DNA of 64,000 nucleotides. Origin: Azotobacter paspali. GTDB taxonomy: Bacteria > Pseudomonadota > Gammaproteobacteria > Pseudomonadales > Pseudomonadaceae. The translations under genes were made by a program, and so were the position numbers. The notes under the pieces are model-generated. The model was not told the DNA's origin. It saw only the letters and a program-made list of their open reading frames with translations, and ran no database searches. Positions 43,917-53,890 of the stretch are shown here, in pieces. The DNA lies in NCBI RefSeq assembly GCF_042434745.1, contig NZ_JBHLSS010000047.1. One strand, written 5' to 3'. Position 1 is the first letter of the stretch, and every line of letters starts with the position of its first letter.

Positions 43917-45713
43917 ATGGCAACGACGGTCGGTGACTTTCTGGTTGAGCGCCTGTACCAATGGGGTGTGCGACGCATCTACGGCTATCCGGGCGACGGC
44001 ATCAACGGGGTGTTCGGCGCCCTGAGCCGTGCCCAGGAGAAGATCCGCTTCATCCAGGTCCGCCACGAGGAAATGGCCGCCTTCATGGCTTCGGCGGAGG
44101 CCAAGTTCGGCGGCGGCCTGGGCGTCTGCATCGCCACCTCGGGGCCGGGCGCTTCGCACCTGATCACGGGGCTCTACGATGCCTGCCTGGACCACATGCC
44201 GGTGCTGGCGATTGCCGGCCAGCAGGCGCGCACCGCCATGGGCGGGCACTATCAGCAGGAAGTGGACCTGGGGTCGATGTTCAAGGACGTGGCGGGAGCC
44301 TTCGTCCAGCAGGCCAGTGTGCCGGAGCAGGTGCGCCATCTGCTCGACCGGGCGATCCGCACCGCGCTGGGCGAGCGCCGGGTGACCGCCATCGTTTTGC
44401 CCAACGACCTGCAGGAGATGGACTACAGCGAGCCGCCGCACGCGCACGGCACCCTGCACTCCGGCATCGGCTACAGCCGCCCCAGGAAGCTGCCGTACGA
44501 CGAGGACCTGCAGCGCGCCGCCGAAGTGCTCAATGCCGGCAGCAAGGTCGCCATCCTGGTCGGCGCCGGTGCCCTGGGGGCCAGCGACGAGGTTATCCAG
44601 GTCGCCGAAACGCTCGGCGCCGGCGTGGCCAAGGCGCTGCTCGGCAAGGCGGCGCTGCCCGACGAACTGCCCTGGGTCACCGGCTCCATCGGTCTGCTCG
44701 GCACCGAGCCGAGCTACAAGCTGATGAGCGAATGCGACACGCTGCTGATGATCGGCTCCGGCTTTCCCTATTCCGAATTCCTGCCCAGGGAGGGTCAGGC
44801 GCGTGGCGTGCAAATCGACCTCAAGGCCGACATGCTCGGCCTGCGCTATCCGATGGAGGTCAATCTGGAGGGCGACGCCGCCGAAACCCTGCGCGCCTTG
44901 CTGCCGCTGCTACGGGAAAAGGAGGATCGCCGCTGGCGCGCCGACATCGAGGAGTGGCGCGGCGACTGGGAGAAGAAGCTCGAGCGTCGCGCCCTAGCCT
45001 CGGCCAAGCCGATCAACCCGCAGCGAGTGGTCTTCGAGCTGTCGCCGCGCCTGCCCGAACAGGCTGTCGTCACCTGCGACTCCGGCTCCTGCGCCAACTG
45101 GTTCGCCCGCGACCTGAAAATCCGCCGCGGCATGATGTGCTCGCTGTCCGGCGGTCTAGCCTCCATGGGCGCCGCCGTGCCCTATGCCATCGCCGCCAAG
45201 TTCCTCTACCCGGAGCGCACGGTAGTGGCCCTGGTCGGCGACGGCGCCATGCAGATGAACAACATGGCCGAATTGATTACCGTCGCCAAGTATTGGCGGG
45301 AATGGCAGGACCCGCGCTGGATCTGCTGCGTGTTCAACAACCAGGACCTCAACCAGGTCAGTTGGGAGCAGCGGGTCATGGGGGGCGACCCGAAATTCGA
45401 GGCTTCGCAGAACATTCCCGACGTGCCCTATCACCGTTTCGCCGAATCCATCGGCCTCAGGGGCATTTACGTCGACCGCGACGACCTCGTCGCCGCCGCC
45501 TGGGAACAAGCCTTGGCCGCCGACCGGCCGGTGCTGATCGAGTTCAAGACCGACCCCGACGTGCCGCCGCTGCCGCCGCACATCACGCTAGAGCAGGCCA
45601 GGAAATTCGCCGGCACCCTACTGCGGGGCGACCCGAACCAGGTCGGCATCATCGCCCAGACCGCCAAGCAGGTGCTCGGCAGCGTCCTGCCCGGCCGTCA
45701 CCGAGATGGCTGA
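43917..45713 (+). CDS. Thiamine-pyrophosphate enzyme, pyruvate oxidase/acetolactate synthase-like
   Basis: A 598-residue three-domain TPP enzyme. The N-terminal PYR domain has the catalytic glutamate E51 (VRHEEMAAFMASAEAKF), followed by a central FAD/DHBP-like domain (LVGAGALGASDEV). The C-terminal PP domain has the Mg-TPP motif G441DG...NN (LVGDGAMQMNNMAELITVAKYW). It resembles stand-alone YdaP/PoxB-type thiamine enzymes rather than IlvB, as no small subunit follows. The substrate is probably pyruvate, but this is inference. It lacks the C-terminal membrane helix of E. coli PoxB as far as can be seen. ATG at 43917; the longer frame from 43707 is unsupported. Confidence 0.85.
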   Translation: MATTVGDFLVERLYQWGVRRIYGYPGDGINGVFGALSRAQEKIRFIQVRHEEMAAFMASAEAKFGGGLGVCIATSGPGASHLITGLYDACLDHMPVLAIAGQQARTAMGGHYQQEVDLGSMFKDVAGAFVQQASVPEQVRHLLDRAIRTALGERRVTAIVLPNDLQEMDYSEPPHAHGTLHSGIGYSRPRKLPYDEDLQRAAEVLNAGSKVAILVGAGALGASDEVIQVAETLGAGVAKALLGKAALPDELPWVTGSIGLLGTEPSYKLMSECDTLLMIGSGFPYSEFLPREGQARGVQIDLKADMLGLRYPMEVNLEGDAAETLRALLPLLREKEDRRWRADIEEWRGDWEKKLERRALASAKPINPQRVVFELSPRLPEQAVVTCDSGSCANWFARDLKIRRGMMCSLSGGLASMGAAVPYAIAAKFLYPERTVVALVGDGAMQMNNMAELITVAKYWREWQDPRWICCVFNNQDLNQVSWEQRVMGGDPKFEASQNIPDVPYHRFAESIGLRGIYVDRDDLVAAAWEQALAADRPVLIEFKTDPDVPPLPPHITLEQARKFAGTLLRGDPNQVGIIAQTAKQVLGSVLPGRHRDG

Positions 45714-45788
45714 GCGCTGGCGGGGCGGGAGCTTTCCGAAGCCGGCTTTTTCAAGGTCTCGCCCAAGGGAACGAGGCGATAGCGCTCT

Positions 45789-45849
45789 GGCGGGAGCGAA
45801 CTTATTCGCGATGCGCATGGCCCCGAGCACGGATAAATCCGCTCCCACC
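45789..45849. repeat. REP pair (inverted)
   Basis: Unit 1, GGCGGGAGCGAACTTATTCG (45789-45808, continuing CGATG), and unit 2, GGATAAATCCGCTCCCACC (45831-45849), are inverted copies of a REP type common in Pseudomonadaceae (GTGGGAGCGG...). They lie in the 353-bp gap 45714-46066 between the convergent TPP-enzyme and transglycosylase genes. The rest of that gap holds no recognisable gene. Confidence 0.65.
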
Positions 45850-46066
45850 CCTTGTCGACAAGCGGCCGGAGCCCTTGGCGGGGCTGTCTTTCGGGCTCCG
45901 GGCGACCGCTCATCGCCTGGCCGACCTGTCCTGGCGGGGCGCGGGCATGGTCGAAGCCGTCCCGCGACGACCGACAGGCAGGCCTGTCCGGGATGGCGCC
46001 GGGCTTGAAGGCGGCTCGGGCAAGGAGCGTGTCGCGCCTGTGGAGCCGCTCTACCGGGGAGAAGGG

Positions 46067-47386
46067 CTACCTGGGCTGGCGCAGGGCCTCGAGCAGTTCG
46101 CTGGTCGGGTAGCCGTCCGCCGGCCAGCCGAGGCGCTGCTGGAAGTTGCGCACCGCCTTGCGGGTATTGGCGCCGATGATGCCGTCGGCGCTGCCGGGGT
46201 CGAAGCCGTTGCTGGCCAGCAGGTTCTGCAGCTCGATGCGTTCGCTGCGGCTCAGCGGCGTATCGCCCAGCGGCCAGGCGGCAACGATCTGTCCGCGGTT
46301 CTGGAAGCGTTCGCCGAGTAGCCCGATGGCCAGCGCGTAGGAGGTGGAGTTGTTGTACCTGAGCACGCTGCGGAAGTTATCCAGCACCAGGAAGGCCGGG
46401 CCGCGATGCCCGGCGGGCAGCAGCAGGCTGGCCTGCTCGGCGTCCTGAACGGCGGTGGTGGGCAGAGCCAGGCCCAACTGGCGCCATTCGTGCAGCGACT
46501 TGCGGGTGGTCATGTCGGCCAGGGCATAGTCGAAGCCCTGCGGCAGCCGCACCTCGAACCCCCAGGGCTGGCCCCGGCGCCAGCCGGAGGCCTGTAGGTA
46601 GTGGGCGGTGGAAGCCAGGGCGTCGGCGGTCGAGTCCCAGATGTCGCGGCGTCCGTCGCCGTCGAAGTCGACCGCATGGCTGAGGTAGGTAGTCGGGATG
46701 AACTGGGTCTGGCCCATGGCGCCGGCCCAGGAGCCGATCATCCGTTCCGGTCGCACGTCGCCGTTCTGCAGGATCGATAGGGCCGCCAGCAACTGGTCGT
46801 GGGCGAACTGCGGACGGCGCCCCTCGAAGGCCAGGGTGGCCAGCGAGCGGATCACCGACTTGTTGCCCATCACCTGGCCGAAGTTGCTTTCCATGCCCCA
46901 GACCGCCACCAGTGCCTGGCGGTCGACGCCATAGCGCGCTTCGACCTGCTCCAGCAGCGCGGTGTGCTGGTTCAGCAGGGTCTTGCCGCTGCGCACCCGC
47001 TGCTCGGCCAGGGCGCCTTCCAGGTAGGTCCAGACCGGCCGGGTGAATTCCGGCTGGCTGCGGTCCGCGGAGATCACCGTGGGATCGGGGGCGACGCCGG
47101 CGAACGCCTGGTCGAAGAGCTGCGGCTGGATGCCGTTGGCCAATGCCTCGTTGCGAAAGCCGTCGCGCCAGTCCTCGAAGCTCGCGGCGACGGGCATCGC
47201 GGTCGGGAGAGCGGGAGGGGCGGCGACCGTCGGCGCCGTGGCCGTGCCGGAGGTGGCCGGAGGCGGCGCGACGACCGCCGGGGCGGAGTCGGCCGTGGGG
47301 GTGTCGACGCAGGCGGTCAGCAGGACCAGTGCGCTGCCGGCGATCAACTGGCGGAGGATCTGGCCGTGGGCCGGGGTGCGGAGCAT
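46067..47386 (-). CDS. Lytic murein transglycosylase lipoprotein with PG-binding domain
   Basis: A 439-residue family 3 (MltB-like) lytic transglycosylase. The lipobox VLLTAC gives a lipidated Cys26. An Ala/Pro-rich linker follows, then the catalytic domain with E166 in AVWGMESNFGQ and SWAGAMGQTQFIPTTYLSHAVD. The C-terminus carries a PG_binding_1 domain (about 378-436; LQNLLASNGFDPGSADGIIGANTRKAVRNFQ). The arrangement matches the SltB2/SltB3 proteins of Pseudomonas. It is distinct from the MltB gene at 38323, so the window encodes two family-3 enzymes plus RlpA. Confidence 0.9.
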   Translation of the reverse strand: MLRTPAHGQILRQLIAGSALVLLTACVDTPTADSAPAVVAPPPATSGTATAPTVAAPPALPTAMPVAASFEDWRDGFRNEALANGIQPQLFDQAFAGVAPDPTVISADRSQPEFTRPVWTYLEGALAEQRVRSGKTLLNQHTALLEQVEARYGVDRQALVAVWGMESNFGQVMGNKSVIRSLATLAFEGRRPQFAHDQLLAALSILQNGDVRPERMIGSWAGAMGQTQFIPTTYLSHAVDFDGDGRRDIWDSTADALASTAHYLQASGWRRGQPWGFEVRLPQGFDYALADMTTRKSLHEWRQLGLALPTTAVQDAEQASLLLPAGHRGPAFLVLDNFRSVLRYNNSTSYALAIGLLGERFQNRGQIVAAWPLGDTPLSRSERIELQNLLASNGFDPGSADGIIGANTRKAVRNFQQRLGWPADGYPTSELLEALRQPR

Positions 47387-47549
47387 CAGTACATCTCGGA
47401 AAGCTACGATCGAGCGGCGACCATAGCATGCCGGGGCAGGCTTGTCCGCCCGGACCGTCGGGAGAGAGGGCGCCCCGGTTGCGCCATACTGCTGGCGCGT
47501 GTAGGGTAGGTGCGCTCGCCGCTAGCGGATTGCCCAGGTCCTCGCCGTC

Positions 47550-47942
47550 ATGTCCGGTTCTTCCCGCCATCGCCCCGTGTTCGTGCCGTGCCTCGCCGCA
47601 CTGGCGCTGCTGCTGGCCATGTCGCTGATGCTGGTACTGACCTCGCTCGGCGAACTCCACGATTTTTCCCATGCGCCGTTCGGCGCACATGCCGATCTTG
47701 GGTTCGTCTCCGCTCCGAACGGCGATCCGGGCACCCACGCCCAGGCGGACGGAGAGAACGGCGACGCCTTCCATGCGCTGCTCCATTCCGCCCATTGCGC
47801 CGGGCATGTCGCACAATTGGCTTTGGCCGCCTTCCCGCGCCTGACCGTGGTTCCGGCGGGACCCGCCCGAGTCCGGGACGAAACGCCGCTGCTGCCCGCA
47901 TCGCCCCTCAACGCTCCCTTCCGACCGCCGATCGCCGCGTAA
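47550..47942 (+). CDS. Small His-rich protein preceding czcCBA (CzcI-like)
   Basis: A 130-residue protein with an N-terminal membrane/signal segment (VPCLAALALLLAMSLMLVLTSL), then a His-rich stretch (HDFSHAPFGAH ... HALLHSAHCAGHVAQLA). It lies 56 bp upstream of czcC in the same direction. Small His-containing exported proteins (CzcI and relatives) occupy this place in czc operons and are thought to modulate induction or bind metal. Sequence similarity to CzcI itself is not obvious, so the call rests on position and composition. Confidence 0.6.
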   Translation: MSGSSRHRPVFVPCLAALALLLAMSLMLVLTSLGELHDFSHAPFGAHADLGFVSAPNGDPGTHAQADGENGDAFHALLHSAHCAGHVAQLALAAFPRLTVVPAGPARVRDETPLLPASPLNAPFRPPIAA

Positions 47943-47998
47943 GCCTCCGCCGGCCCATGGCCGGGGTTCCCTTACCCTGATTCGATCGGAGTCTTCAC

Positions 47999-49273
47999 AT
48001 GCGTTCACGATTCGCGGCGCTCGCCGTCTGGGTCGCGGTGTCCGCCGCGGCCTGGCCCGCGCTCGGCGCCGACCATCTTTCCCTGGACGACGCCTTCGCC
48101 CGCGTCGCCACCAACCATCCGGAGTTGCGTCTGTTCGACAGCCGTGGCGCGCTGCTCGCCGCGGAGCGCGAGCGGGCCGCCCTGCGCCCGGCGCTGGTCG
48201 CTGGCGCCACCCTGGAAAACGCCTTCGGCAGTGGCGAGGCGCGTGGCTTGCAAGGCGCCGAACTGACCCTCACGCTGGCCTCGGTGCTGGAGCGCGGCGG
48301 CAAGCTCGATGCGCGCCAGACCCTGGCCCGCAGCCGCATCGACGCCCTGGCGGTCGAGCGTGAAGCGCGGCGCCTGGATCTGCTGGCCGAAGTGGCCCGG
48401 CGCTATCTGGCCATGGTCGCCGCCCGCCGCCAAGGCGAGATCGCCGAGCAGGACATCGCCCAGCGCCAGCGTACCCTGGCCGGGGCGCGTCGGCGCCTGC
48501 AGGCCGGCGCCTCGCCGGAGTCGGTGGTGTTCACCGCCGAGGCGGCACTGGCCCGCGCCGAGTTGGAGAAGGCCCGCGCGCGGCAGCGTTTCGAGGCCGC
48601 GCGCCAGTATCTGGCGGCGCTCTGGGGCGAGCGCGATCCGCGTTTCGACATCGCCGCCGCCGATCCCGCGGCCTTGCCGGAGATCGCCGACTTCGCCGCG
48701 CTGGGCGCACTGCTCGAAGACAGCCCGGAACTGACCCAGTTCGTCGGCGAGCGGCGCATCCGCGAGGCGCGCCTGCAACTGGCGCGCAGCCAGGCGACGG
48801 CGGATCTGAGCTGGCAGGCCGGTATGCGCCGCCTTGAGGCGAGCGACGATTTCGGCATGGTCGGCACCCTGTCGTTGCCGCTGGGGGAGACGCGCCGTGC
48901 CGCGCCGGAGATCCGCGCCGCCGAGGCCGAGCTGGGCGCGCTGGAGATCGAGCGCGAGGCACGCGAGCTGTCGCTGCACTCGACCCTGGCCGAGGCCCAC
49001 GGCCGCTATCGCGCCGCGCAACTTGAAGTGCGCCGCCTGAGGGACGAGGTGATTCCTCTGCTGTCGCGCGCCGAGGGCGCCGCCGAGCGTGCCTATCGCG
49101 CCGGCGCCATCAGTTACCTGGAGTGGGCCCAACTGCAATCCGAGCGGACCGCCGCCCGCCGCCAGCAGCTCGACGCCGCGCTCGACGCCCAGCGCACCCT
49201 CATCGAAATCCAGCGGCTTACCGGCCAGCCCCTGATCGCCGGCCAGCCCACCGACAAAGGAAACACCCCGTGA
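47999..49273 (+). CDS. czcC: Outer-membrane efflux factor CzcC
   Basis: A 424-residue TolC/OEP-family protein with a signal peptide (AALAVWVAVSAAAWPALGA) and long alpha-helical repeats rich in Ala, Arg and Glu. These include the family phrases NHPELRLFDSRGALLAAERE and GAISYLEWAQLQSERTAARRQQLDA. It forms the outer-membrane duct of the CzcCBA tripartite pump. Its stop overlaps the czcB GTG start (GTGA). Confidence 0.9.
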   Translation: MRSRFAALAVWVAVSAAAWPALGADHLSLDDAFARVATNHPELRLFDSRGALLAAERERAALRPALVAGATLENAFGSGEARGLQGAELTLTLASVLERGGKLDARQTLARSRIDALAVEREARRLDLLAEVARRYLAMVAARRQGEIAEQDIAQRQRTLAGARRRLQAGASPESVVFTAEAALARAELEKARARQRFEAARQYLAALWGERDPRFDIAAADPAALPEIADFAALGALLEDSPELTQFVGERRIREARLQLARSQATADLSWQAGMRRLEASDDFGMVGTLSLPLGETRRAAPEIRAAEAELGALEIEREARELSLHSTLAEAHGRYRAAQLEVRRLRDEVIPLLSRAEGAAERAYRAGAISYLEWAQLQSERTAARRQQLDAALDAQRTLIEIQRLTGQPLIAGQPTDKGNTP

Positions 49274-50529
49274 AAACCTCTTTCCTGGCTGGCCTGCCGC
49301 TGGCCCTGATCCTGGCGCTGGCTGGCTGTGACGGCCAGCCGGCGGGCGAGTCCGCCCATCACGAACATGCCGGCGAACATGACGAGCATGACGAGCCGCC
49401 CAAGGGCGAACACGGCGGTCGCCTGCTCGAAGAGGGCGCGCTGGCCGTCGAGCTGGCCGTCGCCGAAAAAGGCACGCCGCCGAAATACCAGGCCTGGCTG
49501 TACCGCGACGGCCGGTTGCTGCCGGCCTCGGCCGGCAGCGTCGAGGTACGTCTCAAGCGCCTCGGCGAGCGTTCCGAGAGTCACCGGCTGGAAGCCCTGG
49601 CCGATGGCAGCCTGATGGCTTCCAGCGTAGTCGGCGAGCCGCACTCCTTCGACGTCGAGGTGCTCGCCAGCATCGAAGGCCAGGCGTTGCACTGGAGCTA
49701 CCCGAGCTACGAGGGGCGTACCGAGATCGAACAGGCCATCGCCGAGGAGGCCGGCATCCGCGTGGCGCCGGCCGGCCCCGGCGAAATCGCCGACACCCAC
49801 GAGGTGCAGGGGCTGCTGACCCCGGTCGAGGGCAGGATCGCCAAGGTCATGGCGCGCTTTCCCGGACCGATCCGTCGCCTTGCGGTGGATGTCGGCGACC
49901 GGGTCCGCGCCGGACAGACTCTGGCCAGCGTGGAGAGCAACCTGAGCCTGACCGAGTATGCGGTGAGCGCGCCGATCTCCGGCGTGGTGCTGGTGCGCAA
50001 TGCCAGCCTCGGCGCCCTGGCGGGCGAGGGCGCGCCCCTGTTCGAGATCGCCGACCTGTCGACCTTGTGGGTCGATCTGCACCTGTTCGGCGCCGATGCC
50101 CAGTACATCCGCCCCGGCCTGCCCGTCGAGGTGACCCGTCTGAGCGACGGCGCCAGCGCGCGCAGCGTCGTCGAGCGCGTGCTGCCCGGCACCGCGACCG
50201 CCAGCCAGAGCACCGTGGCGCGCGCCAGCCTGGCCAACGCCGACGGCTTCTGGCGCCCCGGCTCGGCGGTCAAGGCACGCATCGTCGTCGCTCGCCAGCC
50301 GGCCGCGCTGGTCGTGCCGCTGGCGGCGCTGCAGAGCTTTCGCGACTGGCAGGTGGTGTTCGTCCGCGTCGGCGACACCTACGAGGTGCGTCCGGTCGAG
50401 CTGGGCAAGCGCGATGCCGAACGGGTCGAGGTGCTCTCGGGAATCGAGCCGGGCGACCAGGTGGTGGTCGAGCAGAGTTATCTGGTGAAGGCGGACATCG
50501 AAAAGTCCGGCGCTTCCCACGACCATTGA
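49270..50529 (+). CDS. czcB: Periplasmic adaptor CzcB (metal-efflux membrane fusion protein)
   Basis: A 419-residue membrane-fusion protein. The lipobox LALAGC (Cys20) suggests a lipid anchor. A His/Glu/Asp-rich segment (residues 28-45, AHHEHAGEHDEHDE) probably binds metal. The barrel-sandwich hybrid and hairpin region follows (FPGPIRRLAVDVGDRVRAGQTLASVESN...APISGVVLVRNASLG), and the protein ends with SHDH. GTG at 49270 is used because AAAGGA precedes it and it overlaps the czcC stop; the ATG at 49123 is inside czcC. Confidence 0.92.
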   Translation: MKTSFLAGLPLALILALAGCDGQPAGESAHHEHAGEHDEHDEPPKGEHGGRLLEEGALAVELAVAEKGTPPKYQAWLYRDGRLLPASAGSVEVRLKRLGERSESHRLEALADGSLMASSVVGEPHSFDVEVLASIEGQALHWSYPSYEGRTEIEQAIAEEAGIRVAPAGPGEIADTHEVQGLLTPVEGRIAKVMARFPGPIRRLAVDVGDRVRAGQTLASVESNLSLTEYAVSAPISGVVLVRNASLGALAGEGAPLFEIADLSTLWVDLHLFGADAQYIRPGLPVEVTRLSDGASARSVVERVLPGTATASQSTVARASLANADGFWRPGSAVKARIVVARQPAALVVPLAALQSFRDWQVVFVRVGDTYEVRPVELGKRDAERVEVLSGIEPGDQVVVEQSYLVKADIEKSGASHDH

Positions 50530-50539
50530 GGATGCCGCG

Positions 50540-53500
50540 ATGCTCGAGAACATTATCCGTTTCGCCATCGTTCAGCGCTGGCTGATGCTCGCCCTCACCC
50601 TGGCCCTGGCGGGCCTGGGCGGCTGGAGTTTCACCAGGTTGCCGATCGACGTCACCCCGGACATCACCAACGTCCAGGTGCAGATCAACACCGAGGCTCC
50701 GGGCTACTCGCCGCTGGAGGCCGAACAGCGCGTGACCTTCCCCATCGAGACCGCGCTGGCCGGCCTGCCGGGCCTCGACTACACGCGCTCGATCTCGCGC
50801 TATGGCCTGTCGCAAGTCACCGTGGTGTTCGAGGACGGCACCGACCTATACTTCGCCCGCCAGCAGGTCGGCGAGCGCCTGCAGCAGGTGCGCACGCAAC
50901 TGCCGGCCGGCCTCGAACCGGCCATGGGGCCGATCGCCAGCGGCATGGGCGAAATCTTCATGTACACGCTCGATGCCGACACCGATGCGCGCAAGCCCGA
51001 CGGCACGCCCTGGAGCGCCACCGACCTGCGCACCCTGCAGGACTGGGTGGTGCGCCCGCAACTGCGCAATACCCCCGGCGTCACCGAGGTCAATACTATC
51101 GGCGGCTTCGCCCGGCAGATCCACATCACTCCCGATCCGGCGCGGCTGGTCGCCCTGGGCTTCACGCTGCAGGACGTGGTCCGCGCGGTGGCGGCGAACA
51201 ACCGCAATCTCGGCGCCGGCTACATCGAGCGCAACGGCCAGCAGTTCCTGGTCCGCGCGCCCGGACAGATCGCCGACCTCGATGGTCTGCGCGACATCGT
51301 GCTGGATCGCCGTGAGGGCGTGCCGATCCGCGTGCGCGACGTGGCCGAGGTGGGCGAGGGGCCGGAGCTGCGCAACGGCGCGGCCACCCAGAACGGCCGC
51401 GAAGTGGTGCTGGGCACGGTGTTCATGCTGATCGGCGCCAATAGCCGCGAGGTCGCCCAGGCCTCGGCAGAAAGGCTGGCCCAGGCCAACCTGAGCCTGC
51501 CGCCTGGGATCAGCGCCAACCCGGTCTACGACCGCACCCGGCTGGTCGAGCGCACCATCGAGACGGTGGCCAGGAACCTGGCCGAGGGCGCGCTGCTGGT
51601 GATCGTGGTGCTGTTCCTGCTGCTCGGCAACTTCCGCGCGGCGCTGATCACCGCCTTGGTGATCCCGCTGTCCATGCTGTTCACCGTCACCGGCATGCTG
51701 CGTGGCGGGGTATCGGGCAACCTGATGAGCCTGGGCGCGCTGGACTTCGGCTTGATCGTCGACGGCGCGGTGATCATCATCGAGAACTGCCTGCGCCGCT
51801 TCGGGATGCTGCAGCAGGCGCTGGGCCGGCCGATGAGCGACGGCGAGCGGCTGGATGCCGCGGCTTCGGCCAGCGCCGAGGTGATCCGCCCGAGCCTGTT
51901 CGGTTTGGGCATCATCGCCGCCGTCTACCTGCCAATCCTCACCCTCACCGGGGTCGAGGGACGGATGTTCCAGCCGATGGCGATCACCGTGGTGCTGGCC
52001 CTGAGCGGTGCCATGCTGCTGTCGCTGACCTTCGTGCCGGCGGCCATCGCGCTGTTCTTGCGTGGCCACATGGCCGAGCATGACACGCGCCTGATGCGCT
52101 GGGCGCGGCGCGGCTACGCGCCGCTGCTGGGCTGGTCGCTGCGCCGGCGCGGCTGGCTGATCGCCATGGCGCTGGCGCTGGTCGCCATTTGCACGGCGCT
52201 CGCCGGCCGGCTGGGCAGCGAGTTCGTACCGAGCCTCGACGAAGGTGACATCGCCCTGCACGCGCTGCGCATTCCCGGTACCAGTCTGGACCAGGCGATC
52301 CGCATGCAGGCGACCCTGGAGACGCGCATCAAGCAGTTCCCCGAGGTCGAGCGGGTGTTCGGCAAGCTCGGCACCGCCGAGGTGGCCACCGACCCGATGC
52401 CGCCCTCGGTGGCCGACACCATCCTGATCCTCAAGCCGCGCGAACAGTGGCCCGATCCGCGCAAGCCCAAGGCCGAACTGATCGCCGAGATCGAGACGGC
52501 GGTCAAGCGCCTGCCGGGCAACAACTACGAGTTCACCCAACCGATTCAGATGCGCATGAACGAACTGATCTCGGGGGTGCGCGCCGACGTGGCGATCAAG
52601 CTCTACGGCGACGACCTGGAGCAACTGGTGGCGGTCGGCCGGCAGATCGAGCGCGCCGCCAGGGCAGTGCCGGGCGCGGCCGATGTCAAGCTGGAGCAGG
52701 CCACCGGGCTGCCGCTGCTCAGCGTCACTCCCGACCGCCAAGCACTGGCGCGCTACGGTCTCAACCCCGGCGCGGTGCAGGACACCCTGGCCACGGCGGT
52801 CGGCGGCGAGGTCGCCAGCCAGTTGTTCGAGGGCGACCGGCGCTTCGACATCGTGGTGCGCCTGCCCGAGCGCCTGCGCCAGGACCCGGCGGCACTGGCC
52901 GACCTGCCGATCCCGCTCGGCGACGACCGCAACGCCGACGAGTCCAGCCGCGCCGCCGCCTGGCTGGCCGGCGCGCCGCAGACCGTGCCGCTGCGCGAGG
53001 TGGCGACCCTGGAGATCCAGCAGGGGCCCAACCAGATCAACCGCGAGAACGGCAAGCGCCGGGTGGTGGTGACCGCCAACGTGCGCGGGCGCGACCTCGG
53101 CGGCTTCGTCGTCGAACTGCGCCAGCGGGTGGCCGCCGAGGTCGAGGTGCCGCCCGGCTACTGGATCGACTATGGCGGCACCTTCGAGCAGATGATCTCG
53201 GCCAGCCAGCGCCTGGCGATCGTGGTGCCGGTGACCCTGACGCTGATCTTCGCCCTGTTGTTCTGGGCCTTCAATTCGGTGCGCGATGCGCTCATCGTGT
53301 TCAGCGGGGTACCGCTGGCGCTGACCGGCGGAGTGATTGCCCTGGCGTTGCGCGGCATTCCGCTGTCGATCTCCGCCGGGGTAGGCTTTATCGCCCTGTC
53401 CGGGGTAGCGGTGCTCAACGGGCTGGTGATGATCGCCTCGGTGAGCCGCCTGCACGAGCGCGGCGCCGGGCTGGAAACGGCGATCGTCGAGGGCGCCCTC

Positions 53501-53767
53501 GGCCGCCTGCGCCCGGTGCTGATGACCGCCCTGGTCGCCTCGCTGGGCTTTTTGCCGATGGCCTTCAACGTCGGCGCCGGTTCCGAGGTGCAGCGGCCGC
53601 TGGCGACCGTGGTCATCGGCGGAATCCTTTCCTCGACCCTGCTGACCCTGGTGGTGCTGCCGGCGCTGTACCGCTGGCTACACGCTGAAAAGGACGCGCC
53701 CGGACCGCGGCCGGAGGAGGCATGCGCGGCCGTGCCGGCGCGCCGGCAGGAGGAGCCGAGCGCCTGA
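50540..53767 (+). CDS. czcA: Heavy-metal efflux RND pump CzcA
   Basis: A 1075-residue HME-RND proton antiporter with 12 membrane segments and two large periplasmic loops. The HME signature D402FGLIVD408GAVIIIE415N in TM4 matches the proton-relay residues of CzcA. The other hallmark GRLGSEFVPSLDEGDI is also present. Metal is taken to be Zn/Co/Cd; the TM4 acid triad argues against the Cu/Ag (CusA) group. It starts 10 bp after czcB. Confidence 0.93.
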   Translation: MLENIIRFAIVQRWLMLALTLALAGLGGWSFTRLPIDVTPDITNVQVQINTEAPGYSPLEAEQRVTFPIETALAGLPGLDYTRSISRYGLSQVTVVFEDGTDLYFARQQVGERLQQVRTQLPAGLEPAMGPIASGMGEIFMYTLDADTDARKPDGTPWSATDLRTLQDWVVRPQLRNTPGVTEVNTIGGFARQIHITPDPARLVALGFTLQDVVRAVAANNRNLGAGYIERNGQQFLVRAPGQIADLDGLRDIVLDRREGVPIRVRDVAEVGEGPELRNGAATQNGREVVLGTVFMLIGANSREVAQASAERLAQANLSLPPGISANPVYDRTRLVERTIETVARNLAEGALLVIVVLFLLLGNFRAALITALVIPLSMLFTVTGMLRGGVSGNLMSLGALDFGLIVDGAVIIIENCLRRFGMLQQALGRPMSDGERLDAAASASAEVIRPSLFGLGIIAAVYLPILTLTGVEGRMFQPMAITVVLALSGAMLLSLTFVPAAIALFLRGHMAEHDTRLMRWARRGYAPLLGWSLRRRGWLIAMALALVAICTALAGRLGSEFVPSLDEGDIALHALRIPGTSLDQAIRMQATLETRIKQFPEVERVFGKLGTAEVATDPMPPSVADTILILKPREQWPDPRKPKAELIAEIETAVKRLPGNNYEFTQPIQMRMNELISGVRADVAIKLYGDDLEQLVAVGRQIERAARAVPGAADVKLEQATGLPLLSVTPDRQALARYGLNPGAVQDTLATAVGGEVASQLFEGDRRFDIVVRLPERLRQDPAALADLPIPLGDDRNADESSRAAAWLAGAPQTVPLREVATLEIQQGPNQINRENGKRRVVVTANVRGRDLGGFVVELRQRVAAEVEVPPGYWIDYGGTFEQMISASQRLAIVVPVTLTLIFALLFWAFNSVRDALIVFSGVPLALTGGVIALALRGIPLSISAGVGFIALSGVAVLNGLVMIASVSRLHERGAGLETAIVEGALGRLRPVLMTALVASLGFLPMAFNVGAGSEVQRPLATVVIGGILSSTLLTLVVLPALYRWLHAEKDAPGPRPEEACAAVPARRQEEPSA

Positions 53768-53890
53768 GCCTGCCGCGCCCGGCTCGCTGCCATCCTCAAA
53801 ACGTCTGCCGGTCGTCGGCTTCAAGCGCCGCTTCGAGGCTGGCGGACCGTGGCCAGGGAGGAATGAAGGGCTCCTGCAACACCCGCCCGG

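Noticed and set aside
50846..53455. 869-codon open frame on the strand opposite czcA
   Set aside because: High-GC antisense shadow; His/Gln/Arg-rich composition without any domain, and czcA is fully convincing.
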